Source of the DNA: Naumannella cuiyingiana | Lineage (GTDB): Bacteria > Actinomycetota > Actinomycetes > Propionibacteriales > Propionibacteriaceae | Assembly: GCF_013408305.1 (NCBI RefSeq) | Contig: NZ_JACBZS010000001.1 | Location: 496,001-560,000 of the forward strand | Length of the DNA stretch: 64,000 bases | Reading direction: 5' to 3' | Shown: positions 49,935 to 59,345 of the stretch, piece by piece | How the letters are laid out: the number at the start of each line of letters is the position of its first letter | How positions within the stretch are numbered: the first letter of the stretch is position 1 | Made by a program: the position numbers and the translations under genes | The notes under the pieces: model-generated | What the model was told of the DNA's origin: nothing | The model's input: the letters and a program-made list of their open reading frames with translations, nothing else | Databases searched by the model: none

Positions 49935-51368
49935 ATGCGCGATTACCAGAAGTTCTACATCGACGGCGAGTGGGTCGAGCCGGCCGAGGCGAAACCGCTG
50001 GAGGTGATCAATCCGGCCACCGAGGAGGCGGCAGGCACGATCTCGCTCGGCAGCGAATCCGACGTCGACTCCGCCGTCGCCGCCGCCCGGGCGGCCTTCG
50101 CCACGTATGGCCAGACCAGCCGCGAGGACCGGATCGCGCTCCTGGAGCGGGTGGTCGAGGAGTACCAGAAGCGCTACGAGGACCTGGCCGCCGCCGTCAC
50201 CGAGGAGATGGGCGCGCCGGCAGCACTCGCCCAGCAGGCCCAGGCGGCCATGGGGCTGGTGCACCTGAGCACGGCCCTGCAGGTGTTGAAGGACTACCCG
50301 TTCACCAGCGACGCCGGCACCACCCGGATCGTCAAGGAGCCGATCGGCGTCGTGGCCATGATCACGCCGTGGAACTGGCCGCTGAACCAGATCGCGGCCA
50401 AGGTCGCCCCGGCCCTGGCCACGGGCTGCACGATGGTGCTCAAGCCGTCCGAGGTGGCCCCCTTCTCGGCCCACATCTTCGCCGAGGTGCTGGATGCGGC
50501 CGGCGTACCCAAGGGCGTGTTCAACCTGGTCGACGGCGACGGACCGACGGTCGGCGCGGCGCTGGCCAGCCACCCGGACGTGGACATGGTCTCGTTCACC
50601 GGCTCCACGCGCGCCGGCGTGGAGGTCGCCAGGAACGCCGCACCGACGGTGAAGCGGGTGCAACAGGAGCTGGGCGGCAAGAGCCCCAACATCATCCTCG
50701 ACGACGACTCGTTCGCGAAGAACGTGGCCGCCGGCATCGGCGGGGTGATGCAGAATTCCGGCCAGTCCTGCAATGCGCCGACCCGGATGTTCGTCCCCCG
50801 CGCCCGGATGGGTGAGGTCGCCGACATCGCCAAGCAGACCGTCGAGGGCTTCGCGCCGGGCGCGCCGGACTCGGGCGCCAAGATCGGCCCGGTCGTCTCC
50901 CAGGCCCAGTTCGACAAGATCCAGGGACTGATCAAGACCGGCATCGACGAGGGCGCCACAGTGGCCGCCGGCGGCGAGGGCCGGCCGGAGGGTCTGGAGA
51001 CCGGCTACTACGTCCAGCCGACTGTGTTCACCGACGCGACCAACGACATGACGATCGCCCGGGAGGAGATCTTCGGCCCCGTCGTCACGGTGATCGGCTA
51101 CGACGACGTCGACCAGGCCGTCGAGATGGGCAACGACACCCCGTACGGGCTCGCGGGCTATGTCGCCGGCGAGGACCGCGAGGAGGCGCTGCGCGTCGCA
51201 TCGCGGCTGCGCGCCGGGCAGATCAGCGTGAACAACCCCGGCATCGACCCGAACGCGCCGTTCGGCGGCTACAAGCAGTCGGGCAACGGCCGCGAGTGGG
51301 GCGAGCACGCCTTCGCCGACTTCCTGGAGACCAAGGCCGTGATGGGGTACGCCCCGGCGGCCGGCTGA
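49935..51368 (+). CDS. NAD(P)-dependent aldehyde dehydrogenase
   Basis: A 477-residue class 3-fold aldehyde dehydrogenase. MITPWNWPLNQIAAKVAPAL is the cofactor-binding Asn region, VSFTGSTRAGVEVA the Rossmann loop, QELGGKSPNIIL the general-base Glu, and NSGQSCNAPTRM the catalytic Cys near residue 280. EEIFGPVVTVIGY follows. It oxidises an aldehyde to the acid in the cytosol. Alone in its transcription unit; substrate not predictable. Confidence 0.93.
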   Translation: MRDYQKFYIDGEWVEPAEAKPLEVINPATEEAAGTISLGSESDVDSAVAAARAAFATYGQTSREDRIALLERVVEEYQKRYEDLAAAVTEEMGAPAALAQQAQAAMGLVHLSTALQVLKDYPFTSDAGTTRIVKEPIGVVAMITPWNWPLNQIAAKVAPALATGCTMVLKPSEVAPFSAHIFAEVLDAAGVPKGVFNLVDGDGPTVGAALASHPDVDMVSFTGSTRAGVEVARNAAPTVKRVQQELGGKSPNIILDDDSFAKNVAAGIGGVMQNSGQSCNAPTRMFVPRARMGEVADIAKQTVEGFAPGAPDSGAKIGPVVSQAQFDKIQGLIKTGIDEGATVAAGGEGRPEGLETGYYVQPTVFTDATNDMTIAREEIFGPVVTVIGYDDVDQAVEMGNDTPYGLAGYVAGEDREEALRVASRLRAGQISVNNPGIDPNAPFGGYKQSGNGREWGEHAFADFLETKAVMGYAPAAG

Positions 51369-51908
51369 TCAACCCGCCTGCTCGGCGACGCCCAGTTCGG
51401 CGGCGCCGAGCAGGCGGACGCCGGTGTCGTGGGCGAGCACCTGCCCGCGCAGGCGTAGCTCGCCGCGCCGCGCCAGCTCGGCCATCGCCCGCGCCCAGGC
51501 GCGGGTCCGGGGATCGAGGCGGCGGTCGCCGGGACACTCCCAGATGATCACCGCGGCATCGGTGCGGGTCTCCGCGAGGACCGTTTCGAGCAGCCGCCCG
51601 ACCAGCAACGCGTCGGCGGCCGCTGCCCCGGCGGGCAGGTCGTCACACGGCAGCAGGACCGGCGCGAACCGCCCGGCGGAGGTGCAGACCAGGAACCAGG
51701 CCTGCCGCCGGATGGCCGGCCCCACCGTGCAGGCCGCCGCGGTCAACAGGCACTCGTCCCCACAGGCGCACAGCAGGTGCGGCGGGAGCACCGCGGGGCG
51801 AGACGGCAACACAAGCTCCGTCCCGTTCCCGGCCGGGCGGGACGACCCGCGGGCAGGGGCCGGCGGACGGGCGGGTCGACGGTGGTTGCGGCGGCGTGAG
51901 GTCGGCAT
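51369..51908 (-). CDS. Protein of unknown function
   Basis: A 179-residue protein I do not recognise. It starts with a basic Arg/Pro-rich stretch (MPTSRRRNHRRPARPP), has a Cys cluster (LLCACGDECLLTAAACTVGP), and then a compact alpha/beta region (ADALLVGRLLETVLAETRTD, AAVIIWECPGDRRLDPRTRA, LRGQVLAHDTGVRLLGAAEL). The Cys spacing CxCxxxC could bind a metal. ATG 51908 is the simplest start; the frame is open further upstream. It is convergent with the aldehyde dehydrogenase, stops touching. Confidence 0.6.
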   Translation of the reverse strand: MPTSRRRNHRRPARPPAPARGSSRPAGNGTELVLPSRPAVLPPHLLCACGDECLLTAAACTVGPAIRRQAWFLVCTSAGRFAPVLLPCDDLPAGAAAADALLVGRLLETVLAETRTDAAVIIWECPGDRRLDPRTRAWARAMAELARRGELRLRGQVLAHDTGVRLLGAAELGVAEQAG

Positions 51909-51988
51909 GGCCACCAGCCTTGCCGTTCCGGCCGCCGCGATCATCCGTACGGGCGGGTTGTCCACAGGGCAGTTCCCGGCGGGCAGTC

Positions 51989-52852
51989 TCAGGCGGCGCG
52001 GCGCTCCAACTCGTCGGCGAGCGCGTTCAACCACTCCGCGACCTCCGCCGGGCCGTGGCGTACCACATCCGCCCGACCGACCAGCGCGCTCTGCTCATCC
52101 GATGCCGAGGCGATCAGCAGCCCCGGCAGCCCGGCGTCGCGCTGGCGCACGACCTCGTCGAAGGCCGGCACGTCGCCGAGATCGTCGCCGCCGAAGATCA
52201 CCGCCCGGGCACCGCGCTCGATGATCAACTCCGCCAGCGCCGCACCCTTGTCCCTGCCGGACGGCCGGATCTCCAGGACCGAGCGGCCGGGCTCCACGTG
52301 CAGGCCGTTCTCCTCCGCAATCCGGGTCACCGGTTCCACCAGCTTGTCGAAGGACCCGGCCGGGTCGTCGGCCGTCCGGGTGTGGACGCCGATGGCACGG
52401 TGCTTGTTCTCGATGCTCACCCCGCGCAGGCCGAGGTCGTCGATGATCTTGTGCACCTCGGACTCGACCTGCCCGATGTTGGTCGGTACCGGGGGGATGT
52501 AGAACCGCCCGGTGTCGGCGTCCCAGCGCTCGGCGCCGTACTGGCCGAGCACCACCATGTCACCCAGCCCGTCGAGTTGATCAAGCCGGCCCAGGTCAAC
52601 TGCGGCCTTTGCCGGGCGCCCGGTGATGATCGCGACCGTGCCGATCAACTGACCGAGTCGATCGAGCGCCGCCGCTGCGCAGGGATGGATGACGGCATCC
52701 TCCGGCCGGTCGATGATCGGCGAGAGAGTGCCATCGAAGTCGAGCGCGAGGAGCGTGCCTGCCGGATCGGCGAGGACGGCGTCGAGTGCGTGCCGTGCGG
52801 CCTCGGAGGTGACCCCCAACGCGTCCGCGGCGGAGTCGGTGACATCGACCAT
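51989..52852 (-). CDS. otsB: Trehalose-6-phosphate phosphatase
   Basis: A 287-residue HAD phosphatase. LLALDFDGTLSPIIDRPEDA is motif I near residues 33-52, VAIITGRPA motif II, GQYGAERWDADTGRF, ENKHRAIGVHTRTA, and GGDDLGDVPAFDEV motif IV, with SVLEIRPSGRDKGAAL supplying the Lys. These are the OtsB markers. It releases trehalose from the OtsA product. Divergent from otsA across 124 bp. Confidence 0.93.
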   Translation of the reverse strand: MVDVTDSAADALGVTSEAARHALDAVLADPAGTLLALDFDGTLSPIIDRPEDAVIHPCAAAALDRLGQLIGTVAIITGRPAKAAVDLGRLDQLDGLGDMVVLGQYGAERWDADTGRFYIPPVPTNIGQVESEVHKIIDDLGLRGVSIENKHRAIGVHTRTADDPAGSFDKLVEPVTRIAEENGLHVEPGRSVLEIRPSGRDKGAALAELIIERGARAVIFGGDDLGDVPAFDEVVRQRDAGLPGLLIASASDEQSALVGRADVVRHGPAEVAEWLNALADELERRAA

Positions 52853-52976
52853 GCGACAAGCGTGGCGCATCCCGAGGCTCGCGACAAACACCGCGGACCA
52901 AAGATCGATCTGTCGACCCCGACACATGCCCGTAACCGCGCTGGATAGGCTGTCCGCGGTTGTGAGGAGGCACCAG

Positions 52977-54374
52977 GTGACGAGCCCGTCCGGAGCTGAT
53001 TTCGTGGTGGTGGCCAACAGGCTGCCCGTCGATCGAGTGATCCACGACGACGGCACGGAGGACTGGCGGACCTCCCCCGGCGGGCTGGTGACCGCGTTGG
53101 AGCCCGTGATGCGCGCCAACGACGGGGCCTGGGTGGGCTGGCACGGCGCCCCGGACGAGAAGCTCGAGCCATTCGTCTCCGACGACCTCGCGCTGGTCCC
53201 GGTCGAGCTGAGCGCGGACGAGATCGCCGAGTACTACGAGGGCTTCTCCAATGCGACCCTGTGGCCGCTCTACCACGACGTCGTCGCGCACCCGGAGTTC
53301 CACCGCGAGTGGTGGGAGACCTACAAGATGATCAACCAGCGTTTCGCCGATCGCGCCGCCGCGGTGGCCAACGAGGGCGCGACGGTGTGGATCCAGGACT
53401 ACCAGCTCTCCCTGGCGCCGAAGATGCTGCGCGAGTTGCGCCCCGATCTGCGGATCGGCTACTTCCTGCACATCCCGTTCCCGCCGGCGGAGCTGTTTCG
53501 CCAGTTGCCGTGGCGCAGCGAGATCCTGGAGGGCATGCTCGGCGCCGACCTGGTCGGCTTCCAGCTCCCGGGCGGCGCGAACAACTTCGTCGAGCTGGTA
53601 CGCCGGATGCTCCGGCTGTCCGTGCACCGGCACGTGGTGACGATGCCCGACGGGCGCGAGGTGCGGGCCCAGGCGTACCCCATCTCGATCGACGCCCAGG
53701 GATTCGCCGACCTGGCGGCCACCCCGCAGGTCCGCGCCCGGGCCGAGGAGATTCGCCGCGACCTGGGCGACCCGGAGCATCTGGTGCTGGGCATCGACCG
53801 GCTGGACTACACGAAGGGGCTGCGGCAGCGGCTGCGGGCCTTCGGCGAGCTGATCGGCGAGGGGTCGCTGTCGGCGACCGACGCCGTCTTCCTGCAGGTC
53901 GCCAACCCCTCGCGGGAGCGGGTGCAGGAGTACCGCCGGCTGCGCGACGACATCGACATGCTGGTCGGCCGGCTGAACGGCAACATCGGCACCATCGGAC
54001 ATCCGCCGATCACCTACCTGCACACCAGCTACCCGCGCGAGGAGATGGCGGCGATGTATGTCGCGGCCGACGTGATGATGGTGACCCCGCTGCGCGACGG
54101 GATGAACCTGGTCGCCAAGGAGTTCGTGGCCTGTCGCGACGACAATTCCGGGGCGCTGGTGCTCAGCGAGTTCGCCGGCGCCGCCCGCGAACTGAAGCAG
54201 GCCTACCTGGTCAATCCCTATGACATCAACGGGTTGAAGGCCGGGCTGATGCGGGCGATCAACGACACCCCGGCGGCCAAGACCAAGCGGATGCGGGCGA
54301 TGCGCAAGCAGGTCTTCGACCACGACATCGATCACTGGGCGAGCAGCTTCCTCGCCGATCTGGAACGCCGCTGA
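52977..54374 (+). CDS. otsA: Trehalose-6-phosphate synthase
   Basis: A 465-residue GT20 enzyme joining glucose from a nucleotide sugar to glucose-6-phosphate. [12 protein letters not shown] at the start, [65 protein letters not shown] and [16 protein letters not shown] are all present. The frame is open upstream, but GTG 52977 follows GAGGAGG and precedes the first conserved residues. A TAGGCT -10-like element lies in the leader. Confidence 0.95.
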   Translation: MTSPSGADFVVVANRLPVDRVIHDDGTEDWRTSPGGLVTALEPVMRANDGAWVGWHGAPDEKLEPFVSDDLALVPVELSADEIAEYYEGFSNATLWPLYHDVVAHPEFHREWWETYKMINQRFADRAAAVANEGATVWIQDYQLSLAPKMLRELRPDLRIGYFLHIPFPPAELFRQLPWRSEILEGMLGADLVGFQLPGGANNFVELVRRMLRLSVHRHVVTMPDGREVRAQAYPISIDAQGFADLAATPQVRARAEEIRRDLGDPEHLVLGIDRLDYTKGLRQRLRAFGELIGEGSLSATDAVFLQVANPSRERVQEYRRLRDDIDMLVGRLNGNIGTIGHPPITYLHTSYPREEMAAMYVAADVMMVTPLRDGMNLVAKEFVACRDDNSGALVLSEFAGAARELKQAYLVNPYDINGLKAGLMRAINDTPAAKTKRMRAMRKQVFDHDIDHWASSFLADLERR

Positions 54375-54390
54375 GGCGGCCGAGCCGGAC

Positions 54391-54466
54391 TGGCTCCCCC
54401 GGCTGGACTCGAACCAGCAACCCTTCGATTAACAGTCGAATGCTCTGCCAATTGAGCTACAGGGGA
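54391..54466 (-). tRNA. tRNA-Asn (anticodon GTT), CCA encoded
   Basis: On the minus strand: acceptor TCCCCTG/CGGGGGA, D-arm GCTCAATTGGCAGAGC, anticodon stem-loop TTCGA-CTGTTAA-TCGAA, T-arm around TGGTTCGAGTCCA, discriminator G, and CCA at the end (54393-54391). Confidence 0.95.
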
Positions 54467-54504
54467 TCGCGTAGACGCGAGAAGAGACTGTAGCAGTTCG
54501 CCCC

Positions 54505-55017
54505 TCAGATGTCGTATTCGGCGCGGACCCGCGCGATCGCCGCGTCGACCTCGGCGGCGACCCGCGGATCGGACAGCTTGGTGCCCCGCATCGGGCTGGC
54601 CCGCCAGGTCAGCGGGGCGTCCGGATCGGTCAGGTCGCGGCGCCCGCTGATCACCACGCCGTCGTCGGTGCCCTCGATCGGGACGCGCTCCCGCGCGACG
54701 ATGGTCGCATTGACCCGGTCGACGAAGGCCTCCGGTAGCCGTCCCGGGTCGACCAGCCGCAGGCTGCCCCGCCTACCGTCGGTACGAGTCCAGGCGAGCT
54801 CGGACAGCTCGGCGTTCCAGCCACCGTGCTCGATCAGGTGGTACGCCAACTGCTCCCACTGCCCCGCCCCCTCCGGCACCCCGCCCCAGACCAGCCGGTC
54901 CGGCAACGCGACACACCAGCGGCCGTCGACCACCCGGCCCCACGCCAGCACCCGCGGGCTGGCGCCCAGATGCCCGGCAAGATCGCGACGGACCGGCTTG
55001 GCCAGGCGATTCAGCAT
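54505..55017 (-). CDS. Hypothetical protein downstream of a sigma factor
   Basis: A 170-residue protein: MLNRLAKPVRRDLAGHLGAS, WCVALPDRLVWGGVPEGAGQ, LAWTRTDGRRGSLRLVDPGR, VNATIVARERVPIEGTDDGV, SGRRDLTDPDAPLTWRASPM. The content suggests a beta-rich soluble fold; the function is unknown to me. Its start overlaps the end of the sigma-70 gene by 7 bp, so the two are probably translated together. Confidence 0.7.
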   Translation of the reverse strand: MLNRLAKPVRRDLAGHLGASPRVLAWGRVVDGRWCVALPDRLVWGGVPEGAGQWEQLAYHLIEHGGWNAELSELAWTRTDGRRGSLRLVDPGRLPEAFVDRVNATIVARERVPIEGTDDGVVISGRRDLTDPDAPLTWRASPMRGTKLSDPRVAAEVDAAIARVRAEYDI

Positions 55018-55718
55018 TGCCCCAGTCTGCCCGCCGGCTCGGCGAATGCGCGGCGCAGGGTGGCCAGCGCGGACCGCTCGATGCTGCGCACCCGGGCCGG
55101 CGGCAGGCCGAGGCGCCGCCCGGCCTCGGCGCGCGTGAGGCAGGGGCCGGCCAGGCCGACGCGCAGCGCGAGCACGGCACGTTCGGTCTTCCCGACGCAG
55201 GCCAGCAGCTCGCGACGCAACTGCCGGCCGAGGGCGGCGTCGAATGCCTCGACGGCACCCGGATCGGGCGGCTCCACGATCACATCGGCGAGGTAGTCCG
55301 TCCGCGCGCCCCGCCGCCCACGCTCGGCGCACCAGTCCCGCACCCGGGCCCGGATCAGCACGGCGGCGAACCTGCCGAGGCGTACCCCGCGGCGCAGGTC
55401 GTAGCGCTCGATCGCCTCGATCAGCCCCAGCACGCCCTCCTGGAACAGGTCGGTGACCGGCTGGTCGTGTCGCCGGGCGACCTCGCTGGCGATCGTGCCG
55501 ACCAGCCGCAGGTTGTGCCGGATCAGCAGCTCCCGCGCCGTCTCACCGCGGCGGCGCAACTCCGCCAGCTCGTCGGCTGCCGGCGCCGAGCACGCCCCGC
55601 GGGCGAGCCGGTGCGCGGCCATCAGGCCGCATTCGATGTCGAGCGCCAGCTCGCGCTCCTCCTCGGCGCTCAGCAGTCGATGGGTCAACGGCCGGGCCTG
55701 CACACGGATCGCGGTCAT
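55011..55718 (-). CDS. Sigma-70 family RNA polymerase sigma factor (non-ECF, short)
   Basis: A 235-residue sigma factor. Region 1.2-like LSAEEERELALDIECGLMAA, region 2 LLIRHNLRLVGTIASEVARR and DLFQEGVLGLIEAIERYDLR then LGRFAAVLIRARVRDWCAER, and region 4 LRVGLAGPCLTRAEAGRRLG, LPPARVRSIERSALATLRRA. No extended region 1.1. It is smaller than SigA/SigB and has a degenerate region 3, so it is an alternative group 2/3-like factor. ATG 55718 is chosen; the frame is open to 55781. No anti-sigma gene is adjacent. Confidence 0.83.
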   Translation of the reverse strand: MTAIRVQARPLTHRLLSAEEERELALDIECGLMAAHRLARGACSAPAADELAELRRRGETARELLIRHNLRLVGTIASEVARRHDQPVTDLFQEGVLGLIEAIERYDLRRGVRLGRFAAVLIRARVRDWCAERGRRGARTDYLADVIVEPPDPGAVEAFDAALGRQLRRELLACVGKTERAVLALRVGLAGPCLTRAEAGRRLGLPPARVRSIERSALATLRRAFAEPAGRLGQC

Positions 55719-55827
55719 GCACCCAGCCTGCGCGCCGACACCGGCCCCGGACGCCGCCGCGGGGCGCCTGTGGATCCGCATCCGGGAGACAACCGGACAA
55801 CACCGGATCCGACAATCGCGACGCGCG

Positions 55828-57723
55828 TCAGTCGACGCCGATGCTCGCCGCCTGCAGGCTCTTGCGACGGTTCTCCAGCACCAACAGGTCGGCGAACATC
55901 TGGTTGTAGGCGGTCTGCTGTTCGACCGGGTTGGTGCGCTGCAGCTTCGACTTCAGGTCGGCGATCCGGCGCATCGTGGTGAGCAGCCGCAGTTTCGCCG
56001 CGTACTCCTGCACGTAGCGCTCGTCGGCGCGGACCAGCAGCGGCTCGACCGCGAGCGAGGCGATCAGGTGGTCCAGCGCCTCGCCCGAGCCGTGCGGCGT
56101 GCTGGCCCGCACGGCCTGCACCCAGCCAGAGCCCCCTGCCGAACTCTCGGCCGATCCATCGTTGCTGCCGTCCCGGGCGGCGAGCACGGCGGCGTAGACC
56201 GCCGCGTAGGCGGGGTGGGTGAAGTCGGCGGCCTCGATGTCCTCCCAGGTGGGCGAGAACAAGGCGGGCTGCTGGATCATCAGTTGGCAGGTGCCCCGCT
56301 CGACGGCCAGCGTCCGGTCGGCCGGATCGGGCAACTGTGCCGCCGGCACCACGGGCGCCTCGTCGGGCTCGGCGTCGCGCGCCCGCGGCGCCCGCTCCGG
56401 GCCGCGACCCGCGGCCCGGGTCACCTCCCGGCGTACCTCCTCGACATCCAGCCCGATCATGCCCGCCAGCTCCCGGGCGTACCCGTTGACCAGCGACGCG
56501 TCGCGGATGGAGCTGACCAGCGGCGCGGCCGCGCGCATCGCGGCGGTGCGGCCCTCGGCCCGGTCAAGATCGAATCCGGCGATCACATTGGACATCACGA
56601 ACCGGTACAGCGGTACGCGGCGCGCGACCAGCTCGCGTACGGCCGCGTCGCCGTGCTGCAGCCGCAGATCGCACGGGTCGAGGCCGGTGGGTTCGATCGC
56701 GACATAGGTCTGCCCGATGAAGTTCTTGTCCCCGTCGAACACCTTCAGCGCGGCCTTCTGACCGGCCGCGTCGCCGTCGAAGGTGAAGATCACCTCGCCG
56801 TGGAAGGCGTCGTGATTGCCCATCAGCCGCTGCAACATCCGGGCATGATCATCGCCGAACGCCGTGCCGCAGGAGGCCACCGCGGTGTCCACCCCGGACA
56901 GGTGGGCGGCCATCACGTCGGTGTAGCCCTCCACCACCACGGCGCGGGACTGCTTGCCGATCGCTGTCCGCGACAGGTCGAGGCCGTAGAGCACGTGGCT
57001 CTTCTTGTAGACGGCGGTCTCGGAGGTGTTGAGGTACTTGGCCGGCAGCCGGTCGTCGTCGTAGAGCCGGCGACCGCCGAAGCCGAGCACGGCCGATCCG
57101 GAGTCGCGGATCGGCCAGAGCAGCCGGCCGGAGAAGAAGTCCCAGCCCTGGGGGCGGATCAGCGCCGCGGCGACCAGGTCGGCGTCGGCGAATCCCTTGC
57201 CGCGCAGGTGATTGCCGAGCTCGCGCCCGCCGCGCGGGGCGTACCCGACGCCGAACTGTTCGGCCGCCGCCCGGTCGAAGCCGCGCGAGTCCAGGAACTG
57301 GCGCGCGGTCAGCGCCTCGGGCTTGGCGAGCTGGGCGGCGTACCACTCGGCCGCCGCCGCATTGGCCTCCAGGATCCGCATCCGCTGACCGCGCTCGAAG
57401 CGCGCGCCCGGGTCGTCGTCGGTGTAGCGCAACTGGATGCCGGTACGCCCGGCCAGCCGCTCGACCGCCTCGGCGAAGGACAGGTTGTCGATCTTCTGCA
57501 GGAAGGTGATCACGTCCCCGCCCTCGCCGCAGCCGAAACAGTAGAAGAACCCGCGGGCCGGGGTGACCTGGAAGCTGGGCGTCTTCTCGTCGTGGAACGG
57601 GCACAGCCCCTTCTGGGAGCCCGAGCCCGCCTTGCGCAGCGTGACATAGGACCCGACGATGTCGTCGATGCGGGCGCGGGCGCGCACCTCGGCGATGTCG
57701 TCTGGATGGATCCGGCCTGGCAC
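55828..57723 (-). CDS. dnaG: DNA primase
   Basis: A 631-residue primase. The N-terminal zinc finger GLCPFHDEKTPSFQVTPARG, FFYCFGCGEGGDVITF (residues about 38-75) has the CHCC ligands. The RNA polymerase core includes AEQFGVGYAPRGGRELGNHL and LLWPIRDSGSAVLGFGGRRL; the TOPRIM residues are in VVVEGYTDVMAAHLSGVDTA and IFTFDGDAAGQKAALKVFDG. The C-terminal DnaB-interaction domain follows a variable linker. TACACT six bases before GTG 57723 suggests a leaderless mRNA. Confidence 0.96.
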   Translation of the reverse strand: MPGRIHPDDIAEVRARARIDDIVGSYVTLRKAGSGSQKGLCPFHDEKTPSFQVTPARGFFYCFGCGEGGDVITFLQKIDNLSFAEAVERLAGRTGIQLRYTDDDPGARFERGQRMRILEANAAAAEWYAAQLAKPEALTARQFLDSRGFDRAAAEQFGVGYAPRGGRELGNHLRGKGFADADLVAAALIRPQGWDFFSGRLLWPIRDSGSAVLGFGGRRLYDDDRLPAKYLNTSETAVYKKSHVLYGLDLSRTAIGKQSRAVVVEGYTDVMAAHLSGVDTAVASCGTAFGDDHARMLQRLMGNHDAFHGEVIFTFDGDAAGQKAALKVFDGDKNFIGQTYVAIEPTGLDPCDLRLQHGDAAVRELVARRVPLYRFVMSNVIAGFDLDRAEGRTAAMRAAAPLVSSIRDASLVNGYARELAGMIGLDVEEVRREVTRAAGRGPERAPRARDAEPDEAPVVPAAQLPDPADRTLAVERGTCQLMIQQPALFSPTWEDIEAADFTHPAYAAVYAAVLAARDGSNDGSAESSAGGSGWVQAVRASTPHGSGEALDHLIASLAVEPLLVRADERYVQEYAAKLRLLTTMRRIADLKSKLQRTNPVEQQTAYNQMFADLLVLENRRKSLQAASIGVD

Positions 57724-57729
57724 GGGGCG

Positions 57730-57735
57730 AGTGTA
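57730..57735 (-). promoter_or_regulatory. -10 hexamer TACACT of dnaG
   Basis: On the minus strand TACACT, six bases, GTG 57723. No ribosome-binding site is visible. Confidence 0.45.
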
Positions 57736-57779
57736 CGCGGCGGGCCGGGCGCCGACGCCAGGCGAATCGAGCGCGCGAA

Positions 57780-57785
57780 TAGACT
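57780..57785 (+). promoter_or_regulatory. -10 hexamer TAGACT of the DUF393 gene
   Basis: TAGACT ends six bases before GTG 57792, divergent from the dnaG promoter 45 bp away. Confidence 0.45.
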
Positions 57786-57791
57786 GGCCGC

Positions 57792-58160
57792 GTGGAACGT
57801 CCGGTGCTGCTGATCGACGGGGACTGCGGGTTCTGCCGCGCGACCTCCGGCGCGCTGGCGAGCCGCCTGAACGACGGCGGCCCCCGCGATGTGGAGATCC
57901 GCGCGGCGCAGGATGCAGAGCTCGGCGTACCGGTCGAGCGCACCGAGCGCGAGGTGGTGTTGGTGCTGCCGGACGGGAGCGCGTTCGGCGGCGCGCAGGC
58001 CATGGCCCAGTGGCTGATCTGGCATCGTGGGCCACTCGCGCTGGCCGGCCGGTTCCTCGCGCTTCCGGTGGTACGCAGCCTCGCCGGGCTCGCCTACCGC
58101 GCCGTCGCCGCCAACCGGCACCGGCTGCCCGGCGGCACCGCCGCGTGCGCCATGCGCTGA
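57792..58160 (+). CDS. DUF393 / DCC-family thiol-disulfide protein
   Basis: A 122-residue thioredoxin-like protein. LLIDGDCGFCRATSGALASR near residues 6-25 carries the DxxCxxC signature of the DCC family; LVLPDGSAFGGAQAMAQWLI and LAGLAYRAVAANRHRLPGGT follow. Probably a redox or metal-handling protein of the cytosol. It ends 36 bp from the convergent dgt gene. Confidence 0.87.
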   Translation: MERPVLLIDGDCGFCRATSGALASRLNDGGPRDVEIRAAQDAELGVPVERTEREVVLVLPDGSAFGGAQAMAQWLIWHRGPLALAGRFLALPVVRSLAGLAYRAVAANRHRLPGGTAACAMR

Positions 58161-58196
58161 GTGCGGCGCCCAGCCCGCCGCCGTCTCGCGGGCGGC

Positions 58197-59345
58197 TCAG
58201 TCCCGGTCGATGCCCTGCGGCAGCCGAGCCGGATCCCAGCCGAGCAGCCGGACCGCCTGCTCGAAGGCGTACCGATCGGTCATCCCGCCGACATAGCGGA
58301 CGGCCTCGCGGACCGCTTCGGGCGAGCCCGGGTCGGCCGGGGCTGCGTCGGGGATGATGTGCGGATGTGCCGCGTAGTGCTCGACCAGGGCGTGCAGCAC
58401 GTCGATCACCCGGCGCGTCTGATCGACCGCCGCGGGGCGGGTGTAGATCCGCTCGTAGTTGAAGGTACGCAGGGTCGCCAGCGCCGAGGCCGTTGCCGGG
58501 TCCATCCCGACCTCGCCGTGCCGGACCACCGACGCGATCACGGCGCGGATGAAGGTGCCGAGCTGTTCGCGTCGGGTGCGCCCGGCGATCTCCACGACCT
58601 CGGCCGGGATGTCCGCGGTGGTGAGGATTCCGGCATGGATCGCATCCTCCAGATCGTGCGCACAGTAGGCGATCCGGTCGGCCCAGGAGACGATCTCGCC
58701 CTCCACGGTGGCCGGCGCGGGGCGCGACCAGGAGTGGTTGCGGATGCCGTCCAGGGTCTGCGCGCACAGGTTCAGCGGCGTCAGCACGACATCGGCGCCC
58801 CACGGCCCGTGGTCGTAGCCCTCGCCGATGAACGCATCGAAGGCATCCTCCGAGGCGTGCCCGCCCGGGCCGTGCCCGCAGTCGTGGCCGAGCGCAATCG
58901 CATCGGCGAGCGCGACGTTCACCCCGACGCCGCGGGCGATCGAGGTGGCGACCTGGGCGACCTCGAGGGCGTGGGTGAGCCGGGTGCGCTGGTGATCGAG
59001 CGGGTCGACGACCACCTGGGTCTTGCCGGCGAGGCGACGGAACGCCGTCGAGTGCACGATCCGGTCCCGGTCACGCTCGAAGCAGGTCCGCTCGGGATCG
59101 GGCGACTCCGCTATCGCGCGGTCGCCGGCGCCTTCTGCCAGCGTGGCGCCGGGCCGCAGCGTCAGCCGCTCCCGCTCCTCGCGGTCCTCGCGACCCAACG
59201 GGGCCGCCACGCCGATGCGCGCGGCGGAGTCGGCGTGCGCGCGGACGATCTCCTCGCTGCCGTGGCCGCGCATCGTCTGAGCCCAGGCGCGCGCCCGCGG
59301 GGTCAGATCGGAAACGGACAGATCGGGTGCCGAGCGCTCAGCCAC
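58197..59345 (-). CDS. dgt: Deoxyguanosinetriphosphate triphosphohydrolase-like protein
   Basis: A 382-residue HD-domain hydrolase. HSTAFRRLAGKTQVVVDPLD, RTRLTHALEVAQVATSIARG and AIALGHDCGHGPGGHASEDA provide the His and His-Asp metal ligands, and SWADRIAYCAHDLEDAI the last Asp. It should remove triphosphate from dNTPs. GTG 59345 overlaps dusB by 8 bp and has GGGGA upstream. The dusB-dgt-dnaG neighbourhood is common in actinobacteria. Confidence 0.9.
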   Translation of the reverse strand: MAERSAPDLSVSDLTPRARAWAQTMRGHGSEEIVRAHADSAARIGVAAPLGREDREERERLTLRPGATLAEGAGDRAIAESPDPERTCFERDRDRIVHSTAFRRLAGKTQVVVDPLDHQRTRLTHALEVAQVATSIARGVGVNVALADAIALGHDCGHGPGGHASEDAFDAFIGEGYDHGPWGADVVLTPLNLCAQTLDGIRNHSWSRPAPATVEGEIVSWADRIAYCAHDLEDAIHAGILTTADIPAEVVEIAGRTRREQLGTFIRAVIASVVRHGEVGMDPATASALATLRTFNYERIYTRPAAVDQTRRVIDVLHALVEHYAAHPHIIPDAAPADPGSPEAVREAVRYVGGMTDRYAFEQAVRLLGWDPARLPQGIDRD

